Part shown: piece after piece, positions 9,843-32,500 of the stretch
How the letters are laid out: every line of letters starts with the position of its first letter
How positions within the stretch are numbered: the first letter of the stretch is position 1
NCBI GenBank assembly: GCA_009746045.1
Contig: RPFO01001507.1
Span: 50,001-82,500 of the forward strand
Reading direction: 5' to 3'
Length of the DNA: 32,500 nucleotides
From: Mesostigma viride
Lineage: Eukaryota > Streptophyta > Mesostigmatophyceae > Mesostigmatales > Mesostigmataceae
Made by a program: the position numbers and the translations under genes
Notes under the pieces: generated by a model
Database searches by the model: none
What the model saw: only the letters and a program-made list of their open reading frames with translations
Told to the model about the DNA's origin: nothing

Positions 9843-9904
9843 AGCTGGTCACGTGCGTAACTTTGTCTATACTGCGTGGCAGCCGTAACCGTTTATACTG
9901 GCAA

Positions 9905-9909
9905 GTGCG
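9905..9909. repeat. target-site duplication, left copy (GTGCG)
   Basis: GTGCG directly precedes the left LTR and is matched by GTGCG at 18359-18363 directly after the right LTR. Five bases is the usual duplication size for LTR-element integrases. Confidence 0.9.
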
Positions 9910-10575
9910 TGTTACGTGCCAACCCAGGTCCCCAGCCTGAGTGACGTAGCGAAAGATCCTCCATGCCGGAATTAGGAATAATCAAGGTAACCTAATGCAG
10001 ATTGCGCGTCACGACTAAGGTCGTGAGATATCTGGCATCGCGGCTTGACGCCAAGCTAATTGATACACACTTATAATGGCTAGCAAGACCAATTACAAAT
10101 GGATAGTTGCCCCAGGTTTAATGTGTAGGCGTCATCGCACTTATCATTCATCAAACCAAGAGGACGAGACTCTCGTCCTCGGACCAATTTCACCCAGGTC
10201 TGCCACTACGCTGGCAAGGGGCGCCGACATGGCGCCGACCTTCCAAAGCATGCAGTCCACACAAGATCCTCGGGTCGACATCGACCCTCGCCTACAGAAT
10301 CCACGCATGAGTACAATATCTCAACTAGCTATAAAGTACGCAGCGCGGCGCGACTGCACCGGCCCCTAGAAGATACACGCATACAACAACCTAGGCCCAA
10401 AATAACTGGCCCGAATCACACAAACTATCATAGTTCCATACAAAAGTCCTGACTAAGGGACGATTCCCAAATTAAGTCCCGAAATAAGTCCCAAAGTCCT
10501 ACGGACTATGACAACAAGCCAAAGTATATAATTTATTCCATTGTTGCGTCCGTCCTAAAGGGCCGGCACGCAACA
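9910..10575 (-). repeat. left LTR (3' LTR in element orientation)
   Basis: It matches 17693-18358 base for base at a constant offset of 7,783, except at two positions: A here for G in the other copy at about 10374, and C for T at about 10539. A 97-codon + strand ORF inside both LTRs (from 10076 here) has no motif and is probably fortuitous. Confidence 0.95.
10009..10180. other. perfect hairpins in the LTR
   Basis: TCACGAC (10009-10015) pairs with GTCGTGA (10020-10026) across a 4-nt loop. GAGGACGAGA (10160-10169) pairs with TCTCGTCCTC (10171-10180) around one base. Further stems are GGGTCGA with TCGACCC (10272-10287), AGTCC with GGACT (10495-10507) and TGTTGCGT with ACGCAACA (10542-10575). 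All recur in the other LTR. Confidence 0.85.
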
Positions 10576-10588
10576 CTCCTCCCCCCCC
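10576..10588 (-). other. polypurine tract
   Basis: On the - strand this is GGGGGGGGAGGAG, ending exactly at the first base of the 3' LTR. That is where plus-strand DNA priming occurs in LTR elements, and it fixes the element's orientation. Confidence 0.85.
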
Positions 10589-13500
10589 ACGGGGGTCGGT
10601 AGTCCCTACCGTACAAGAGTGGGAAAAGAAACAAGTATGCTACACTACTATAAGAGTACTATGTCCCAACCCCGGTTCACCCGCGGGTTAGTAATACCAG
10701 TTCCTCTAGAGGTTGATACACAGGACCAACCCTGACGTAGTAGCATGAAACAGGATGACAGGATCATTCCGCTATCCGTCATAAAACTCTCACAACCATC
10801 TCAGCGACCGCCGTTGTTGGCGCGCCGATCCACTGGAGCCATCTTAGGGGCGCCACCGCGTGCCCTATCCCATCCACATAATAATGCACAGTCCATGTAA
10901 TCCCGCTCAACCAGTCCTGAGGTCCTGAGCAGCCTCAAACTTGATGAAATGTTGACCATAGGGGTACTATGTCCCAGCCCTTGTGCACCAACGGGCCAGT
11001 GAAACCAGGTCCCCCCAGACTTGCCACGCAAGGGCAACTCTTTATATAGCCAATCGGGACTGTCAGCAGGAGGGAATATTTTTCATGCATACAACTTGAT
11101 GATCCGGCCGACGAGGTGGCCAGTCATGTATCCCGTCCAGCCGAAACCCAGCCTTACAACGCGACTGATGCGCGTAATCACATGACGATTAAGAAGTACT
11201 ACTAGCGTCGACGACGGTGAGGCACAGCATGCAGTGCAGGCCCCATGCTCAGAAGCGAGGGCGTGCACCAGAAGAATCTGATCCATCGCCTCACTACCGA
11301 CAGTTGTACGCGTCCTCTCAAATACAGGCGCGCCGTGAGCCAACCGACCATGCAACGTGGCCGTCCCTGGCCGCCGCTGGAGTGGCTGTATAGCGGGGGA
11401 AGCCCTAGCGTGGCCGCTAGAGTGCGCCTCCCCTGCACCTGCGAACGCATGCAGGTGCCCGCAAGGCCCTAGTGTGTCCACTAGAGTGCGCCCCGCCGTC
11501 TCTATCCAGCGCAGGAAACAGTCAAAGTCGATCAACACCGGAAACTTGGATAATATGGCACGTTAAGTGCCCAAAACTAGCAGGGCCCCAGCGTGTCCAC
11601 TGGAGTGCGCCCTGCCAACTCCTCCACGAAGCTGCAGTAGTTTAGGCACAACACCACTCCGGCCGACGTGCATAGACCGGAGCATTCCTTACTGCCAATG
11701 TGCCTGAACTCCACCGCAAGCGGGGGAAAACTCCTCAGCTCGCAGTCACACCCTCCGTGACACTTGCACAGCAAGAGCACGGTTGATGTTTGCGCAGGCC
11801 CATATGCATTGATGCTCGAGGCCGCCGACGTGGACTGCATAGCGCCCGCAATGCCCGCACTTATATAATGCAATGGGCAGGTCGGGGAGTGACACGCCTT
11901 GCAGGAACTGCCGTATCAGTAACGTTGCCCCTGCGAGACACCGTGCTGCTCATGGAGTAGGGCCGAAGCAACCCCGCAGTCCCAAACAAGAGCTCCTCGG
12001 GCTCGATCGCGCCCAGCACACAGGTGCTCAAGCACATACAGCGATCGTGGCCGGGGTCAATCCCGCGCACGACCGATCACCGCCTGTCCACCCCGCTTGA
12101 CTGTCTTGCCCAGGATCCCATTCCCGCAACAGAAACACGCCCCTATGTATGCAGTCCCCACCGCGCATCGCCACATCCCCCACTCGAAGCTTGAAGGCCT
12201 CTCACCACCCCTGTACCAGTGCATGGCCATGGGGTATAGTACGTTTTGAAGCCCACACAGCCCGCCCGCCATGCACATGGAACGCCCTGCTCTGAGTCCC
12301 TCATCCATGCAACCTCGTAGGCGCGCGGACACGAGCCACTTGCAAATCACGCTCGATCGGCCTCCACCAGTGGTGCAAGGAACAACTCCCTACCGGGCTC
12401 AGCCCACAGGAGGGACGCGAACACTGCGCGATGGTAGCCATGCACAGGGTCGCGGGCAGTGACTAGGTGCTCAGACTCCAGCAGCTCGATCCTGCCTGCC
12501 TCTCAGTCTCGGGTCGCCGTTACTACAGTCCCCGTGACTCGCCCTCGACGGCCAGATCCCGCACGTCCCATGTACCTCAGTGCTCTGCCATGGCTCAGCG
12601 CGCGTCAGCGCCGGGTCCGCTCAGAGCGGATGTACCGGCCCTATGCAGTGATACCGGGTGTTACTCGGACACCGGCAGTCTGCGGGGCGACAGCGCCACA
12701 TCATGTGGCATCGGCACCATGCACGCGCACTGTTGAGGCGGTGAGACAATGACCGGACACCGCCACCTGCTTCTGATGCAACCACGACCGGCACCAGCGC
12801 AACCAGTGCAACCACGACCGGCTGGGTCATCCACCACTACTGCCGGCAGTACGTGCTGTCGCCATGCAACTGCACCGTGCCCGCATATGCTTGCAGCCCC
12901 GGGGGCCCTTACTCCCGACGGTCGCGGCGGACGCGGGCGCGCCCCGCATGCACGGTTACTCGAGCCCAGGAGTGCCCTGACCCAGCTAGGCGTCGACTCA
13001 ATGCCGGGGTAGCCAATTGGTTGGCTACCGACAATTCAACAAGGTGCTGTACATCTGTTTGCCGGCCGACCACGATTCAGTACAGGCTCCGCCCTGCCTG
13101 ATCGCCCAGTCGCATCGGGGTTGCAACAGCCTCCACGCACCGTGCCGTCTCCATGCACCGTGTCGCAATGGTGAAATTAATCACGTACGGGTGCACGAGA
13201 AGCGAGGCGCGTCCCTCATGCGCCAGGAAGTCAGGGAGCCGTGACTCATAGCCGCCAGCCGGAAGACTCCCTATAATAATACTTGGCCGCGTGCCATGGG
13301 ACTCCGCGTCCGTTGGTCACGCGGGACGCGACGTGCAGTCAGGCCGTAGTCTGGGGTCACTGGCACTCGCTGCCGAATCCGGCATCCCACGCGGAGATGC
13401 CTCGGTACGGACGCCTTAGTAGTAGAATCATCAAGCATCCGGTGAGCCCATGTCCAAAAAGGCCAGGACCATGTGCACATGCGGTGCTGAGTGCCTGACG

Positions 13501-13999
13501 TGGTCCTCTTCGGGACGACCCGTTCAAGCCCACCGCCAACTGCAGATTATCCCATAGAGAATATATCATGGAGAAAAATATATATTATATAGAAAATAGA
13601 GAATATCGAAAATATATAATATCCGCACGCTGGCGCATCGATCCCTGGCATGGCAGTAGAAGGGTCGTCGGATCCACGCGCGGCTGCGCATCGATCCCTG
13701 GCATGGCAGTAGAAGGGTCGTCGGATCCACGCGCGGCTGCGGTGGATTCCTACATAGATGGCCGGCTCGATCCAAAGCCGAACCGTGCCGATCATACAGG
13801 AGCTAGATATATAATTAAGAAGAGTATGGTATCATAAAGAAGTGTAGTGGACCAGTACAAGTACTTAGTATATAAAAGGTAGGTATAGTAAAGAAGTATA
13901 TGGTATTTTAGTAGCCATCTGGTTTCATACGCCCTGCGACCCCTCCCCTTCCCCCGGGGACGACGCGTCCACGCGATCGTCCAATTACTGCCAAGGAGT
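10589..13999. other. interior of the LTR element without recognisable pol
   Basis: No Y-x-D-D reverse transcriptase box, integrase zinc finger or DDE-like pattern was found by reading both strands. ORFs here are short and motif-free. Internal repeats include a segment near 10656-10710 repeated around 10965-11010, a ~38-bp segment with GTCCACT(A/G)GAGTGCGCCC at 11464-11502 and 11582-11620 (a weaker copy near 11400-11440), and a ~52-bp tandem duplication at about 13637-13740. AT-rich sequence fills about 13560-13620 and 13800-13910. Confidence 0.6.
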
Positions 14000-14396
14000 C
14001 AAGGAAGCTGGAACGCCGGGCGCTCGTGTGTAATGCTATGTGCCCTATACTCGCTGTCAGGGCACCAAAAGGAACCATCGGGAAGCCAAACCACTCGCCG
14101 GCGCACGCGAATGTCCACATCCTGCGCGTCCAAAGTCGAGCCCAATGATGGTGTCCGCTGCGCCCAGCGGTGCGATGGTCGCAGCCAGGTCGAACGGGGT
14201 GCCTTGCAGCACACCTTTGATATCTGCCAGACCGGGCGATTGGTGTTGGCGACCATCCGGGTGGGTCAGAAGCACGGCCGTCCGGTGTGGGGGCTGGGCG
14301 TCAGGCCCAGCCGGCGCACCAGTGCCGCGTTGATGAAGGACGTGGAAGCGCCTGTGTCGACCAAAAACTTGACATCCATGACGGTTGGTTGGCCGT
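14000..14396 (-). pseudogene. retropepsin-like aspartic protease remnant of the LTR element, two frame shifts
   Basis: The active-site motif FLVDTGAS is clear (DTGAS codons 14358 down to 14344), followed by a predicted helix SFINAALVRRLG. The second conserved segment, ADTIIGLDF near 14140, is the equivalent of the ILG-D motif, but it lies in another frame. The downstream part (DAQDVDIRV and WLPDG) returns to the first frame. Two opposite small indels, near 14275 and 14140, therefore break the domain. About 400 bp of stop-rich AT-rich sequence separates it from gag, including a repeated CCCATTACCGCCAACGG near 14430 and 14490. A working protease from this copy is unlikely. Confidence 0.7.
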
Positions 14397-14810
14397 ATCT
14401 CAATATATTATTACATTCTAATATAATATCCCATTACCGCCAACGGTACCCTATATAAAACCACTAGTGCTAGACGCCTAATAGTAATTTCCCATTACCG
14501 CCAACGGCGTCTGCGCATGGGGTCAGTGCATTATTCCAAACACCCCCCTTACTGCTGATAGCATGAGAACAGGGTGACCTGCTACTGTGCAGGACCAATG
14601 CACCCTTGGTATTTGGCACCGGACTGAACATATTATAAAAATATAATTATTAGTTAAATATACTGATATAATATTATATATATTATAGTATTCTTCCTGC
14701 GGCAAACTCGTAACCGGCCACTGCTGGTGACTCAAAGGTCGCACTTTGTCCGGAGGCTAGCCAGTGAGCCTCGATCTCAATGACCGCGCGCAGCACGCCC
14801 TTGGTAGAAC

Positions 14811-16028
14811 TCATGAATCGCTGGCGGCCGCGGCTGTTGGTGCTGAGTCGTGAACTGCCGGGCCTGCTGGCGCCCGCTCGTCCGCGTTGCGGGGCTTGTC
14901 CCTTGGGCCGGAGGAGTCCGGGCGACTGCCGAACGCCGGGCCTGAAAACCTGGGCTCGGTCTCCCCCGTGCCACGTCCAGCGTGCCTGCTACGGAGTTTG
15001 GGGCAGTCGCGCCTGAGGTGACCCACCTCAAAGCACATGAAGCAACGGGCTTTACTCGCGTCGATGGCGTTGAGGCCATGGTCAGCGTTCCCGTCCTCCA
15101 GGTCATCAGGGGAGTCATCGTTCCCCTCGCCGTCGTGCGGGGGACCTGATCGGAAGAAACGACGCACCGATGGTGCGCGCCCGCGAGCCACGACGTCGGC
15201 CACCTGCAGAAGATACCGCTGGATTTTCAGGATATCCCACTCATCCCAGGGGACCTCAGCGTAGTGCTTCAATGCCTCATCCTGCAGCTCGGGACTGAGG
15301 GCCTCAATGAACCGGATCTTGTACTCGTACCAGGTCATGTCTGTCAGGTAGGCGGCGCTGGACTCAAACTTGGATAGGAACTCGCGGTACGGAGTGGCTC
15401 CCTGGCGCAGCTTGCCGAATGCGAGTCGCTCGTGGATTACAACATCTGGGGGCACCAGCTTGCAGCGCACCCGGTCCATCAGCTCCTCCACGGTTTGCGG
15501 GTACGATTGGGATGCGATGCTCTCACAATTTAGGATGCTCACCACCGAGGGGTCCATGCAGGTGTTAACGACATGCGGGATGAGATCGCAGGTGGCCAGT
15601 TCCCAACTGTGATGGTTACACCAGACGGTATACTGCTGTTGCCACATGCGCCCCCATTCGTCAATCTCCCGCGGTTTCATGTCCGCGTGCAGCTTGGGAA
15701 CATTCTTGAACGTGGGCATCGGTGGGGCCTTCACCGTATTAGGCTTGGGCCCACCGACCTCCCGGTAGGCGATGGAGCCGAAGGCTGGAGGCTGCGACCG
15801 GGGGAGAGATCCGGATCTGGTCGGCGTACCGTACGTCCGCCGCACCTGTACCGACGAGGGGTGTTCATGCCCCGGGCCATCCAAGGCCACTCTGCTGAAA
15901 TTCAGGTTGCTGACGACCGCTGGCGAGTGAACCATGCTGCTGCTCTGCCCCCGAGGTTGCTGCAGTTGCTGCTGCGGTTGCTGCTGCTGCTGCAGTAGTT
16001 GATGCTGCTGCTGCGGTTGCTGCTGCTG

Positions 16029-16059
<31 letters not shown>

Positions 16060-16406
16060 AAACCCTGCTGCTGCTGCTGCTGCTGCCGCCGTTGCTGCTG
16101 CTGGAAACCCTGCGGCTGCTGTTGCTGCTGCTGCCGTTGCTGCTGCTGGAAACCCTGCTGGAGCATCTCCTGGCTGCGCCCGTCCCCCCCTTGTTCCACC
16201 CTGGAGTCTGGACTGTCATCATCTGATGAATCTCTGCGGCCCTGGTCTCTAGATCGTGGGGAGCCTTCCGCAGGTCTCTCCATGACCTCACCTATACCTG
16301 TCCCTACTTGGACGTGCGGTGGTACCTCTACCACCTCTATACCTTGCTCGTGGTTGTCTACCTGTTCTATCTCTGTGTTGACAGGTTCTCTCCGTCTTCG
16401 TGGCAT
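14811..16406 (-). CDS. Gag polyprotein of the LTR retrotransposon, 531 aa, intact
   Basis: Residues 1-80 are charged and low in complexity. Residues 83-150 are glutamine-rich, built from GFQQQQ units (the CTG-repeat region about 15957-16160 on the + strand). Residues about 235-420 form the capsid-like core, with KLRQGATPYREFLSKFE and IRFIEALSPELQDEALKHY, typical of the retrotransposon gag family. A zinc knuckle of the form C-x2-C-x4-H-x4-C sits at residues 455-468 (CFMCFEVGHLRRDC). The tail is rich in G, P and A. Gag assembles the cytoplasmic particle and binds element RNA. The reading frame is undamaged, in contrast to the protease and missing pol. Confidence 0.9.
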
Positions 16407-17678
16407 GATGCTCGTACCGATACCTTACACTGCAGGCAACACCTCCCCAGTGAGAGAGGGAGAGAGAGAAAGAGAGCAACCACGTACTATATATCTATAT
16501 ATATAGGACCTAGTACTATTCCCTAGTAGTAATCCCCTCTATTGTCTGCTACAGCCAATGGTCAGCTGGGAGAAGGTAACTGTAACTGCGGTCCCCACCT
16601 CCTGACTGCTGTCTCCCTTGCTGTGCGTGGGTGGCTTAGAGCATTCACGAGTGGTGTGCAGACTCTCTGGCAATGGCATGTGCTCCCTAACAAACCTATC
16701 TGCATCTATGATGTTATCAAACCCCTTCCATCTAGCATTAGAACCCTAGACATTATCTTATCTTTGATATACTCTTCACACGTCTTCCAACTATAAAATA
16801 TGGCTGGTCTACCCTCACCCCCGTCATGGGCTACTGCATAGTAGGGAAATCCAGACTGTCCACCCTTATTTATCCTTCTCTTCCCTTTCAAAGACATATT
16901 GCGTAGTAGTCTATCATACGCTGGCGAGAAGAAGAAAAGGGCTGGCAGAAGCTTGCAAGACAGAAAGGAAAAGGGATCCCCAAGGATACCTCTAAGTGCA
17001 GTGATAAACGCAACGAGGGAGGAGGACGGACTCTAACACAACACACGCCCAAGCTCTACGCGAACAAGGGCACAGTACACTGGTCCCCTCCACGGGGCTC
17101 ACAGAGGTAAGCACCGTCAAACATAATCGGCCACAGCCCGACGGTACCTACCCCAAGACCCGTTGCAGGTCACACAACGATGGGTGCCTCCGCGGCCCCC
17201 ACATCTCTCAAACAACATGAAAACGCCTATAGAGAGCACAACATTAAACATAAACCCCCTCTACGCGTGCAGTCCCGGGAAGAAAGCAAGCGTTTAAGTA
17301 AAGAGCACTAAACTAGGGGACGTACCATAACCAATGTCGATGAAAACCCCTGGGCTGGACGCCGTCGAGTGTCGTTGGGAGCCGGAGCTCTACCACCTGG
17401 GAGCCGGAGCTCTACCACCACTAGAAGTCGTTGAAAACAGGGGTAATGGCCGCTACTGCCTATGGCACCTCACCACAGGGCTATTACTAGCCCCGCCGAG
17501 TATCCCGGACTGCCGCTTGCTGCCGAGGTCGTCGTTGAATCCCTTTACGGGCTGCCGCCGACCAGTCAGTAATCGTTGAATACCGGAACCTCTATCTACA
17601 CTAAGCACCGCCTTGCTATCCTAACTGGCTACACTAGCTCTCTCCGCGAGAGTTAGCTAACCTCTCCAGCACATTTTA
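16407..17678 (-). other. untranslated leader of the LTR element
   Basis: About 1.3 kb lies between the 5' LTR and the gag start, with no supported ORF. It contains a short GAGA-rich stretch near 16454-16480, (TA)n near 16485-16506, and a tandem duplication of GGGAGCCGGAGCTCTACCACC-like sequence at 17377-17420. Confidence 0.6.
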
Positions 17679-17691
17679 CCTCCGATAACCA
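17679..17691 (-). other. candidate primer-binding site
   Basis: One base after the 5' LTR the - strand reads TGGTTATCGGAGG. It starts with TGG, the complement of a tRNA CCA end, and resembles the initiator-Met site of green plants (TGGTATCAGAGC) with one inserted base and two differences. The tRNA identity is inferred. Confidence 0.5.
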
Positions 17692-17692
17692 G

Positions 17693-18358
17693 TGTTACGT
17701 GCCAACCCAGGTCCCCAGCCTGAGTGACGTAGCGAAAGATCCTCCATGCCGGAATTAGGAATAATCAAGGTAACCTAATGCAGATTGCGCGTCACGACTA
17801 AGGTCGTGAGATATCTGGCATCGCGGCTTGACGCCAAGCTAATTGATACACACTTATAATGGCTAGCAAGACCAATTACAAATGGATAGTTGCCCCAGGT
17901 TTAATGTGTAGGCGTCATCGCACTTATCATTCATCAAACCAAGAGGACGAGACTCTCGTCCTCGGACCAATTTCACCCAGGTCTGCCACTACGCTGGCAA
18001 GGGGCGCCGACATGGCGCCGACCTTCCAAAGCATGCAGTCCACACAAGATCCTCGGGTCGACATCGACCCTCGCCTACAGAATCCACGCATGAGTACAAT
18101 ATCTCAACTAGCTATAAAGTACGCAGCGCGGCGCGACTGCACCGGCCCCTAGAAGATGCACGCATACAACAACCTAGGCCCAAAATAACTGGCCCGAATC
18201 ACACAAACTATCATAGTTCCATACAAAAGTCCTGACTAAGGGACGATTCCCAAATTAAGTCCCGAAATAAGTCCCAAAGTCCTACGGACTATGACAACAA
18301 GCCAAAGTATATAATTTATTTCATTGTTGCGTCCGTCCTAAAGGGCCGGCACGCAACA
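17693..18358 (-). repeat. right LTR (5' LTR in element orientation)
   Basis: It is the partner of 9910-10575. In element orientation it opens with the TGTTGCGT/ACGCAACA hairpin and then an AT-rich TTATATA stretch about 45 nt in. A second TATAAG-like box lies near 17855-17860, about 165 nt before the LTR's 3' end. Either could serve the element promoter. Confidence 0.95.
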
Positions 18359-18363
18359 GTGCG
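18359..18363. repeat. target-site duplication, right copy (GTGCG)
   Basis: It matches 9905-9909. Sequence to the right is therefore the continuation of the leader interrupted upstream of the LINE-like ORF1. Confidence 0.9.
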
Positions 18364-19295
18364 TCTTAGAAAGGCGCATCGAATGCAAGTGGTCTGACCG
18401 AATTTGGGGCTCAGACGCAAAAGATCGGAACTCCGCCGTCAGCCATACCGCCGTCAGCCATTTTCGTTGCAGATGGGACCACTAGGTCGTCCAGCAACAT
18501 CTGAACGTGCATGCATGGACATGCATATATGGCATTCCAACGTCGTGCATGTAAGGAACATCTAGATATCGAGCAATCTGCATGAGAGGGAAGGCGGCAG
18601 AAGCTAGCGTGACTGTCGCATGCAGGCTTCGAATCCTGTATTGCACGTCAAATTAACATACATATGACATTAAAATTGTACACAATGCATTTCTCAGTTG
18701 TCTGACCCTGAACTCCATGTACCCTGGCCAGCTATAGCTAGCTAGCTTAATTCCCGAGGCACATGTGTTTTATTGAATAATTATTTTGTCACGTGCAGCC
18801 CAGGCACAGGGGACACAAAACTGCGTGCATAGGGTGCATGGGGCTGCAAGGGCATTTATATATCAAAGAGACAACCAGCGCAGGCCATACATAAATTACA
18901 TCCGTGCCTAAAAATAAAACGCATTCGCGGGGCTCTACTGGGCCAGCATTAGACTCTTGCCAGAAACTGTCCAGAAACAATCCTCAGATTTGGTACCACA
19001 GAGGCAATGACAATGCATTTCGAGAGTGATCCCCAGGCCGGGGAAGTGGGGCCACTTTCCAAAAAGAAAATGCGCTCTCGAGGGAAAAAAAAAGTGCTTT
19101 GCTAGTCCGACCCGGGGTTGCTCGCCAGAAGACAAACTACAAAACTGTCCAGCGGTTGCCTTTCGCAGCCACACATTGTGGTTGTCCCATTGATAGGAAC
19201 CACGCCAGGCAACAAAATGACCGCGGTCGAAACTGGGCTGAAGCTACGCTGAGCTTTTGCGTTTTTTCGCGAGCCGGCACTCGCAAGCATTTAGT
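18364..19295. other. spacer between the LTR element and the coiled-coil gene
   Basis: No gene is supported. The left part is probably the displaced 5' flank of the LINE-like element and has a 15-bp tandem duplication (CGCCGTCAGCCAT units) near 18433-18462. The rest holds scattered GCATGCAT-type palindromes and no exon-like stretch. Confidence 0.5.
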
Positions 19296-19300
19296 TTACA
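19296..19300 (-). promoter_or_regulatory. TGTAA polyadenylation signal of the coiled-coil gene
   Basis: TTACA on + is TGTAA on -, 47-51 nt past the stop at 19347. It has the same position and pentamer as in the GT29 gene. Confidence 0.55.
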
Positions 19301-19346
19301 AATTGCTGATTGCCTCGACGCGATATAACCAGACGGTGACGGCTGG

Positions 19347-31530
<12,184 letters not shown>

Positions 31531-32500
31531 CTGAGGGAGATGAAGGGGGAAGTCGAAGAGGGGAGTTGAAGGACGTTGAAGGGGCGTTTGTCGAAGGGTA
31601 AAAAGGGAGATTAAGGAGGGGAAGGGGGTTGAAGGAAGGAGGGTTAAACGTGGAGGGGCGCTGTCTATCAAAGGGTTAACAAGGGATCAGGGGGTGAGGG
31701 AAGGAGGGTTAAATGTGGAGGGGCGCTGTCTATCAAAGGGTTAACAAGGGATCAGGGGGTGAGGGAAGGAGGGTTAAACGTGGAGGGGCGCTGTCTATCA
31801 AAGGGTTAACAAGGGATCAGGGGGTGAGGGAAGGAGGGTTAAATGTGGAGGGGCGCTGTCTATCAAAGGGTTAACAAGGGATCAGGGGGTGAGGGAAGGA
31901 GGGTTAAATGTGGAGGGGCGCTGTCTATCAAAGGGTTAACAAGGGATCAGGGGGTGAGGGAAGGAGGGTTAAACGTGGAGGGGTGCTGTCTATCAAAGGG
32001 TTAACAAGGGATCAGGGGGTGAGGGAAGGAGGGTTAAACGTGGAGGGGCGCTGTCTATCAAAGGGTTAACAAGGGATCAGGGGGTGAGGGAAGGAGGGTT
32101 AAATGTGGAGGGGCGCTGTCTATCAAAGGGTTAACAAGGGATCAGGGGGTGAGGGAAGGAGGGTTAAATGTGGAGGGGCGCTGTCTATCAAACGGTTAAC
32201 AAGGGATCAGGGGGTGAGAGAAGGGGGTTGGTTGCTCGACTGCCACCTGGAAAGGAGGACGACAAGACAAGGCACATAAGAAAAATGGTACCAACACTCT
32301 ACGTAATATATAAAGGGAAAGGGACTAATTGAACAGCACTAGTCGTACATGGTGGCCTGTGGGACATGAAGGAAGTTGAAGGGAAGGGCGTTTTTCATCG
32401 AAGGGGTTGACAAGCCAACGGGGTTAATTGAGCATAGCCTTCGGGGCGTGAAAAAGTTGAGGCGGGCCTCGTGAGTGGGTTGAAGGGGGAGGCAGCTGGA
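31531..32500 (-). other. upstream intron (incomplete) of the coiled-coil gene
   Basis: It is GGGA- and GAAGG-rich on the + strand throughout. The 65-bp array is listed separately. Beyond 32220 there are decayed relatives of the same unit (near 32380-32420) and no exon-like stretch up to the window edge. Confidence 0.6.
31636..32220. repeat. 65-bp minisatellite, 9 copies
   Basis: AAGGAGGGTT landmarks occur every 65 bp from 31636 to 32156. Units are nearly identical, with a C/T variant at AAACGTGG versus AAATGTGG. The ancestral unit seems to lie at about 31580-31635, where a diverged copy is visible. Confidence 0.97.

Larger units (their letters stand above)
9910..18358 (-). mobile_element. 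LTR retrotransposon, 8,449 bp, gag plus broken protease, no visible RT or integrase
   Basis: Two 666-bp direct repeats start TGTTACGTGCC and end GGCACGCAACA, so they are TG...CA with imperfect 11-bp inverted termini. They are flanked by a 5-bp duplication. The element reads on the - strand: leader, gag, protease remnant, then about 3.3 kb without recognisable pol. A polypurine tract abuts the left (3') LTR and a candidate primer-binding site abuts the right (5') LTR. The two LTRs differ at two positions only, so the insertion is recent. A recent insertion with no pol must have been mobilised by enzymes from another element. The gag resembles Ty3-type gags more than copia types, but with no RT the class is not settled. 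Confidence 0.93.

Noticed and set aside
10076-10369. 97-codon ORF in each LTR
   Set aside because: It is on the strand opposite to the element, has no motif, and is duplicated only because the LTRs are.
10801-13569. Possible reverse transcriptase or integrase fragments in - strand ORFs
   Set aside because: Short runs such as EEDHVRH near 13500 loosely recall pol sequences, but no catalytic box or consistent frame could be found.
15957-16170. Leucine-rich + strand ORFs opposite the gag glutamine tract
   Set aside because: They are the antisense of CAG/CAA codons in gag, not a gene.

Overview
This is a nuclear window from a eukaryote. It has GT-AG introns, genes split into short GC-rich exons, long introns full of microsatellites and minisatellites, and an LTR retrotransposon. 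All three convincing 3' gene ends (stops at 2713 on +, 4805 on -, 19347 on -) have a TGTAA pentamer 17-52 nt past the stop. TGTAA is the polyadenylation signal typical of chlorophyte green algae, so a green alga is the best guess, perhaps a prasinophyte-grade one with a repeat-rich genome. The species cannot be named from this sequence.

Layout. (1) 1-2761, + strand: the last two exons of a GT29 (sialyltransferase-like) glycosyltransferase; the rest lies left of the window. (2) 3001-3624: a (CCTC)n tract. (3) 4805-4924, - strand: an unrecognised 39-residue terminal exon. (4) 4925-8400: mostly non-coding, with a ~173-bp degenerate tandem repeat (5230-5870) and a patch of frame-broken coding-like sequence (7640-8344, -). 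(5) 8409-9842, - strand: an intact 477-aa ORF resembling ORF1 of a LINE-type retrotransposon. (6) 9910-18358: a complete LTR retrotransposon on the - strand, with 666-bp LTRs differing at two positions, a 5-bp target duplication, PPT, candidate PBS, an intact gag and a frame-broken protease. No reverse transcriptase or integrase is recognisable. It inserted just upstream of the LINE-like ORF1. (7) 19347-31530, - strand: the last seven exons of a large coiled-coil protein. Every intron phase matches, giving 744 residues; earlier exons lie beyond the right edge. Its introns hold most of the window's simple repeats.

The most unusual signal is in the introns of both multi-exon genes. Next to most splice junctions the intron carries one to many decayed copies of that same junction: the terminal 10-30 nt of the exon, the splice site and some adjoining intron. 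At some junctions these form ladders of five or more copies. One has apparently grown into an 11-copy, 43-bp minisatellite, and several of the large microsatellites lie between a true junction and a decoy copy. This suggests introns that grow by repeated tandem duplication across exon-intron boundaries.
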